Source: Anaerolineae bacterium
GTDB lineage: Bacteria; Chloroflexota; Anaerolineae; B4-G1; DUEL01
Direction of reading: 5' to 3'
DNA: 17,160 bases
Assembly (NCBI GenBank): GCA_029932895.1
Contig: JAOZPF010000014.1
Coordinates: 1 to 17,160 of the forward strand
Shown: positions 12,518 to 17,160 of the stretch, piece after piece
How positions within the stretch are numbered: position 1 is the stretch's first letter
Layout of the letters: each line of letters opens with the position of its first letter
Notes under the pieces: model-generated
What the model was told of the DNA's origin: nothing
Database searches by the model: none
Seen by the model: only the letters and a program-made list of their open reading frames with translations
Position numbers and translations under genes: made by a program

Positions 12518-15500
12518 CTACCAGCGCGGTGGCAGACCGTGCAGATCAACTGACTGAAAGGAGCTGGTCGCCTTGTGCTGTACCGCCCCTGAGCCAGTGG
12601 CGACCGTTGCGCCAAGGATGTTGTTGTACGGCTCGCCGAGTATTTCGTCCATCTCCAGTACAGCACCATAGTCAGTGCCGGTGTTGGCCGAGTCCACCTG
12701 GGCGTAGACGGGGGTGCCGAGCGCCAGCGGCCAGATCACATCGCTGCTGCTCGCCCAGTAGAAGGGACCGCCGACGGTGAGGGTAAGCAATTCGCCCACC
12801 CCCAGCGTCGTCTCCACGCCCCAGACCATCCCGTGGTCGGCCAGGTTGGGCCAGATCTGGTTGACAGCGGTAGGGACGGGGTCGGGGGCGATGTAGAAGT
12901 CAACCCAGAAGCCATCACCACTGACGGGCGCGTTGCCCTGGTTGAGGATGACCACCTGAACATCATTGGGGGTGGTGACGATCTGCTCCACCACCAGGTC
13001 GGGCGCGCCGGTATAGTTGTGCATCGCCAGCGGCAAGTAGATCCTGGCGCCCACATCCATCTCGACCGGGATCGCGATCGGGCCGGCGAACATGTCGTCG
13101 GTCTGGACAATGATAGTGGCGGTATAGACACCAAACGCCATGCCGGTGGAGTCAAAGGTGACCAGAACCGGGTAGTCGGGGTCATCGGCCATAAGGGTGC
13201 CGGTGATCGGACTCTCGGATAGCCACGGCACGTTCATCGCGCCGCCAGCCAGCCACAGGACGCTGTTGTGCAACAACACCCCCACATCCCCTGTCCAGTC
13301 GGCACCGTCAAAGATCAACTGGTTCAACGCGACGACGTCGTCGTTGACGGCGACGGCGTGATAGCCACTGCTATTCCAGTCCGCCAGCAACGTCGCGCTC
13401 GCAGCGAGGCCGGGGTCCTGATGGCCCACATTGTCACCGATGCTGCTCACGCCACTCATCACCGGATGAGAGGACTGCAAGATGTCCATCGTGTCCAGGT
13501 TCCAGTTATCCAGGCTGGCAGGAGTAAAGGGACTGTAGCCGCCGCTCATATAACGACCGCTAAAACCCCATTGGTCATAGCTCTGGGTGTAGAGGCTCTC
13601 GATGACCTTGCCGCCAGCGTCGATATAGTCTGCCAGGGCATCACCGATAGCAACCTTGTCCAGACCTTGGGAGTCCCAGGTATAGTTGTTGCCGATGATA
13701 ACGACGTCGTAGGGGAGCAGGTCCGACAAACCGGGGTCGCCGGAGGTATTATCCCACACCGTCACGTTGAGGTCGGGATATGCTCCCAGCGTAGCCAGCA
13801 GGTTGGAGATGTCCCCGCCCGTGCTATCTGGGGAGACGAGTAGGACCTCGTATGAACCGGCAAAGTCTGATACCTCGGTGATGGTAAAGGTATACGAGAG
13901 CGCGCCGCTGTTGCTCAACGTGAGTGTCTGCACAGCGGTCTCGTTGGGCATCAGTTGCACTGTCATTGAGGGTGGCACGGCGGAAGCGCACGGGCCCAGC
14001 CAGCGCAGCTCAAAGTCGAGCGTGGTCGTTGCCTGTCCGGTGATCGCTATACCGGTTACGGTAGCCGTGGTGTGACCCGCTGCCGTCACCGTCAGCGTCA
14101 ACGGACTGTTCGCCGCGTCCATCCACAGCGCGTAGCCGCCGCTGCTATCGGTCATCAGTGTCCAGGTCATACCGATGGAGCTCTCGACATAGACCTCGGC
14201 GTCCTCCAGCGGAGCTGGGTTGGTGTCACAGTAGCCCATGCTGGTGACCGCGCCCACCAGCTTGCCCCACGTCGGTGGCGCAACGACGGTCATTGTCACC
14301 GGCACGTTGTTGACTACGTACGGTGTGTCGTGAGCAATCTTGAGCTGGGCATAGTAGTGACCCGGCTGGGCGATCTCGGCCACGCCAGCGTCAAAGGTGA
14401 CGTCAACGATCCGACCAGATAGTGCCGATAGCGTGCCACTGATCGGATCCTCGGCAAGCCACGGGACGTCATGAGCACACATCGAGGTCGTCTCATTGGA
14501 GTCGATCTCGTAGGTGGTCTGTGTGTCCTGATTCACCGCCCACAGATGTCCGTCGCAGTCGATTCCCAGCCCAGCGCCGCTATAGTCGCCAAAGCCGCTG
14601 ACAGCGAACTGACCGAGCAGCGCAAAGTTATCGGCGGCATCCAGCACATAGACCGGGTTCGGGGCCGCATTGACCATCACGAACAGATGTTGGGTATCGG
14701 GATTGTAAGCCAGGCCGGCGATGCTCAACCCCACGTTGACGCTGGCTAGCGATGTGCCATCGGCGGCAATGTGGTAGATGATCTGGTCGTTCCAGCCACC
14801 GACAAAGTAGGTGTCGTTGGTGGGGTCATAGGCCACCCCGCGCTGCGAGGTCGACCACGGCCCGCAGATAGTGTTGCCAGTGTCAGCCATCGTCACCGGG
14901 TCCAACTCGTAGAGGCAGTTATCGCCGCCAACGTTGACCTGCCAGAGCGTGCCTGTGTTGGGGTTATAGGTCATGTCCCCAGCCCAGGACCCGATCCAGC
15001 CGGAGGTATCGATCGTGTTGCCGGTAGCGGTGCCGTCGGGGAGAAAGTTGTGATCCAGGTCGTCGCCGCCGCCAGCACTAGGATCGCTAATCCACAGGTC
15101 CCCGGCATCGAGATCGTAGCCAAGCCCCCACCCTATGGTCAGGCCAGTCGGCCAGCTCTGGATGACATCGCCAGCGGCGTACCGCGCAGCCGCAGGAGGG
15201 TTCGGCTGGTGCAGCCGTCTGGTCGTCAGGTAAGCCGACTTGAAGGGTTTGACAACGTAGGTCGGCGTCTCGAACGGCCCCAGCGGGCCATAGCCGCGAT
15301 CCAGTTCGACAAACTCGTACCCGGCAGCCACCCCACCCAGGTTGGTCAGCGTAAAGGGCAGAGTGGCGCTCGTACCCATCTCCAGAGTGACATCCAGGTT
15401 GGAGGGATCATAGACCAACCAGCCTGCCGCCAGGCTCAGGTCCTGACGAACCGTGTCGCTCTGGACCACCGTGGGGGTCTCGACAGCAGGCGCATAGCTG

Positions 15501-17160
15501 CCGGATTTGGTAGCAGTAAAGACGTGCGCTCCTGGTGGCGAGAAGAGGGTGTAGAAAGCATCGTCCACGTCCGGGTCGAGCGGCGTAGGCGCGGCCGTCA
15601 TCATCTCCCCACTGTCATTGACGACAGCGGCGCCGACCAGCGGCAGGCCGGTGTTATCGTCGTAGACGTTGCCGACAACCAGACCGCCAGGCTGCGGCTG
15701 GCACGGCACCTCAACCGTGTACGGTGCCGACCAAAAGACCTGCACGTCGTCGACGTAGAGGCCCTCATAGTTGAGTGAAGAGTCGCTGTCCAGATGCCAG
15801 CGCAGCGTCGCCGTCAGCCCGACAGCACCAGAGACATCGGCGCTCATCCGCGTCCAGGTAAAAGTGCCGCTGGCAGTATGCTCCCACAACCTGGTCCACG
15901 TGCTGCCACCATTGGTGCTCATCTCCAGCCAGGCATGGTCATAACTAGGACTTTCGATATGCCACGCTTGCTGCCACTCCATCGTGACAGTTGCCGTAGG
16001 CGGGACAGCCGAAAAGTCTATGCCTGGCGAAACGAGATCCTGCGACGAATTGCCTTCATAGCTATCATCCAGGTCCGTACCCCAGCAGTTGCCACCGTCA
16101 GGGCAATGATTGGGCCATCCCGTCGGTGTACCCCACTCCCACTCGTCGAGAGTGCCGGTGTGGGTGTAGCCGCCGTCGCTGGCGTCCAGGTCTTCTTTGT
16201 AAACAACATGGACAGGAGGCACACTCACACCGATGATGCAGATATCGTCCAGGTACCAGCCCGCCTTAACGACGGTGCTGTCCGAATCCAGGTGGAAGCG
16301 CACGCGGAAGTCGCTGACCATATAGCTGGAATCCAACTCGACGCCGCGCTGCGCCCACTCGTCATCCACAGCACCGCTCGTTGGACCGTAGACAATAGTC
16401 CACGAAGCACCGCCGTCATTGCTGACTTCGACTGCGACATCGTCATAACCGGTTTCGGTCTCCAGCCACTGCCACCAGGAGAAGTAGACCGCATTGCCGG
16501 ACAAACCACTCAGGTCTATGTCAGACGAGGTGAGGTAACTATCCTCACTGGTACCATAGTCCCCACTGAGGTTGGTAGCCCAGACATTGGAGCCAGAGTG
16601 CGCCGCGCCAGGGCCGCTGGTCGGCGCGCCCCACTCCCAGGAGGTCGCCGCGCCGGCGGCGGTAAAGCCGCCATCGTCGGCCTCAAAGTCCTCGCCGTAG
16701 TAACAGTCTAGGCCGTAGCCAGGGGCGGAACAAGAGTCCAGGTCCGCCATCAGGCCGATGTCCTGCACCACGTCCAACGTCAGCGGGCCGACGGCGAACG
16801 TCGTGGGCTCGTAGCCATCCACCCACGCCTCGACGTGGAAGTTGTACACCAAGCCACCAGCCAGAGTGACGCTGTAGTAACCGGTCTCCGGGTCGGTCCA
16901 GATGGTGCCGCCGGGATAACCGACGATGTCGATACTGGCGTAGAGGGGCCAGCCAGCAAGGTCATCGGTGACATAACCTTCCACCGTGTACATCGGCGCC
17001 GGCGTGAGGGGAATGTCCTGGGTGGTGGTGACGTCGGAGACAACGCTGACAGCAGGAATGACGGTCGGCAGGTAACCGTAGAGCTGAGCGGTGACAGTGT
17101 AGGTGTCGGAGAGCAAGAGCATGCGATATATACCGCCGCTGCCGCTGGTGGTGCTAAAGA
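12518..17160 (-). CDS. Giant secreted multi-domain protein (5' partial): carboxypeptidase-regulatory-like, jelly-roll, beta-propeller, GATase-like and CARDB-like domains
   Basis: The frame stays open to the right edge: the codons before the Met at 17122 read SGSGGIYRM and continue a domain, so the true start is outside. Numbering from that Met: carboxypeptidase-regulatory-like repeats at ~1-125, two MAM-like or M6-peptidase-type jelly rolls at ~140-300 and ~303-465 (both ending with HLDSDS and a YLDDI/YVDDV strand), another regulatory-like domain at ~478-565, then an Ig-like domain split by a beta-propeller (~650-875; GWGLGYDLDAGDLWIS). A further regulatory-like domain lies at ~953-1040, followed by a second Ig-like domain split by a Rossmann-like GATase1 fold (~1090-1295; YDVVIIGNN). 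After IYLPLAMHNY (1361-1370) comes a CARDB-like domain (~1374-1510). No protease triad is seen in the visible part; such tails often follow subtilisin-type peptidases, so the missing N-terminus may be one. It is probably extracellular. Confidence 0.88.
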   Translation of the reverse strand, partial: FSTTSGSGGIYRMLLLSDTYTVTAQLYGYLPTVIPAVSVVSDVTTTQDIPLTPAPMYTVEGYVTDDLAGWPLYASIDIVGYPGGTIWTDPETGYYSVTLAGGLVYNFHVEAWVDGYEPTTFAVGPLTLDVVQDIGLMADLDSCSAPGYGLDCYYGEDFEADDGGFTAAGAATSWEWGAPTSGPGAAHSGSNVWATNLSGDYGTSEDSYLTSSDIDLSGLSGNAVYFSWWQWLETETGYDDVAVEVSNDGGASWTIVYGPTSGAVDDEWAQRGVELDSSYMVSDFRVRFHLDSDSTVVKAGWYLDDICIIGVSVPPVHVVYKEDLDASDGGYTHTGTLDEWEWGTPTGWPNHCPDGGNCWGTDLDDSYEGNSSQDLVSPGIDFSAVPPTATVTMEWQQAWHIESPSYDHAWLEMSTNGGSTWTRLWEHTASGTFTWTRMSADVSGAVGLTATLRWHLDSDSSLNYEGLYVDDVQVFWSAPYTVEVPCQPQPGGLVVGNVYDDNTGLPLVGAAVVNDSGEMMTAAPTPLDPDVDDAFYTLFSPPGAHVFTATKSGSYAPAVETPTVVQSDTVRQDLSLAAGWLVYDPSNLDVTLEMGTSATLPFTLTNLGGVAAGYEFVELDRGYGPLGPFETPTYVVKPFKSAYLTTRRLHQPNPPAAARYAAGDVIQSWPTGLTIGWGLGYDLDAGDLWISDPSAGGGDDLDHNFLPDGTATGNTIDTSGWIGSWAGDMTYNPNTGTLWQVNVGGDNCLYELDPVTMADTGNTICGPWSTSQRGVAYDPTNDTYFVGGWNDQIIYHIAADGTSLASVNVGLSIAGLAYNPDTQHLFVMVNAAPNPVYVLDAADNFALLGQFAVSGFGDYSGAGLGIDCDGHLWAVNQDTQTTYEIDSNETTSMCAHDVPWLAEDPISGTLSALSGRIVDVTFDAGVAEIAQPGHYYAQLKIAHDTPYVVNNVPVTMTVVAPPTWGKLVGAVTSMGYCDTNPAPLEDAEVYVESSIGMTWTLMTDSSGGYALWMDAANSPLTLTVTAAGHTTATVTGIAITGQATTTLDFELRWLGPCASAVPPSMTVQLMPNETAVQTLTLSNSGALSYTFTITEVSDFAGSYEVLLVSPDSTGGDISNLLATLGAYPDLNVTVWDNTSGDPGLSDLLPYDVVIIGNNYTWDSQGLDKVAIGDALADYIDAGGKVIESLYTQSYDQWGFSGRYMSGGYSPFTPASLDNWNLDTMDILQSSHPVMSGVSSIGDNVGHQDPGLAASATLLADWNSSGYHAVAVNDDVVALNQLIFDGADWTGDVGVLLHNSVLWLAGGAMNVPWLSESPITGTLMADDPDYPVLVTFDSTGMAFGVYTATIIVQTDDMFAGPIAIPVEMDVGARIYLPLAMHNYTGAPDLVVEQIVTTPNDVQVVILNQGNAPVSGDGFWVDFYIAPDPVPTAVNQIWPNLADHGMVWGVETTLGVGELLTLTVGGPFYWASSSDVIWPLALGTPVYAQVDSANTGTDYGAVLEMDEILGEPYNNILGATVATGSGAVQHKATSSFQSVDLHGLPPRW

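Noticed and set aside
14771..16711. Two plus-strand frames (335 and 305 codons) opposite the giant secreted protein
   Set aside because: They are antisense to well-defined domains, with no ribosome binding site or recognisable motif.
17120..17122. Start codon of the giant secreted protein at 17122
   Set aside because: The frame continues upstream without a stop to the window edge, and the extra residues extend the same domain, so this Met is internal.

Overview
The window looks like a chromosomal segment from a GC-rich, probably Chloroflexota-type bacterium. That placement is inferred from protein style: long secreted multi-domain proteins with carboxypeptidase-regulatory-like, Ig-like and CARDB-like modules, an 'LPL' hydrophobic motif near their C-termini, an ECF sigma factor paired with a tiny one-TM protein, and very large cyclase/ATPase/TPR proteins. 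No rRNA, tRNA, IS element or CRISPR array is visible, so the taxonomy cannot be fixed from the window alone.

Layout. (1) 1-1246 (+): the 3' part of a secreted glycoside-hydrolase-like protein. (2) 3440-1231 (-): an apparent operon of a TPR protein, an ECF sigma factor and an 87-residue one-TM protein that is a candidate anti-sigma factor. It is driven by an excellent sigma70-type promoter (TTGACG-17-TATAAT) at 3511-3483. (3) 3441-3867: a divergent intergenic region. (4) 3868-7887 (+): a 1339-residue protein with two class III cyclase domains, a P-loop ATPase and a TPR tail, the same layout as mammalian soluble adenylyl cyclase (sAC). (5) 8100-11853 (+): a multi-pass membrane protein of unknown function, then a 984-residue membrane sensor (7TM, PAS, GAF, PAS, PAS, class III cyclase). 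A promoter with two inverted repeats precedes this pair. (6) 11895-11927: a perfect 11-bp stem hairpin between convergent genes. (7) 12466-11972 and 17160-12518 (-): a small secreted protein, and upstream of it a very large secreted multi-domain protein whose N-terminus lies beyond the right edge.

How the parts may work together. The centre of the window is signalling. Two different class III cyclases, one soluble and sAC-like and one membrane-bound with PAS/GAF sensing, sit next to an ECF sigma module and a TPR protein. The sAC-like protein appears to build a single composite active site: its first cyclase half keeps the metal-binding aspartates, and its second half keeps the transition-state Asn/Arg. 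The membrane cyclase keeps its metal aspartates and a Lys/Asp adenine-type pair but has Val where the catalytic Asn is expected. The flanking secreted proteins are probably cell-surface or exported products. I see no direct evidence that the signalling genes control them.
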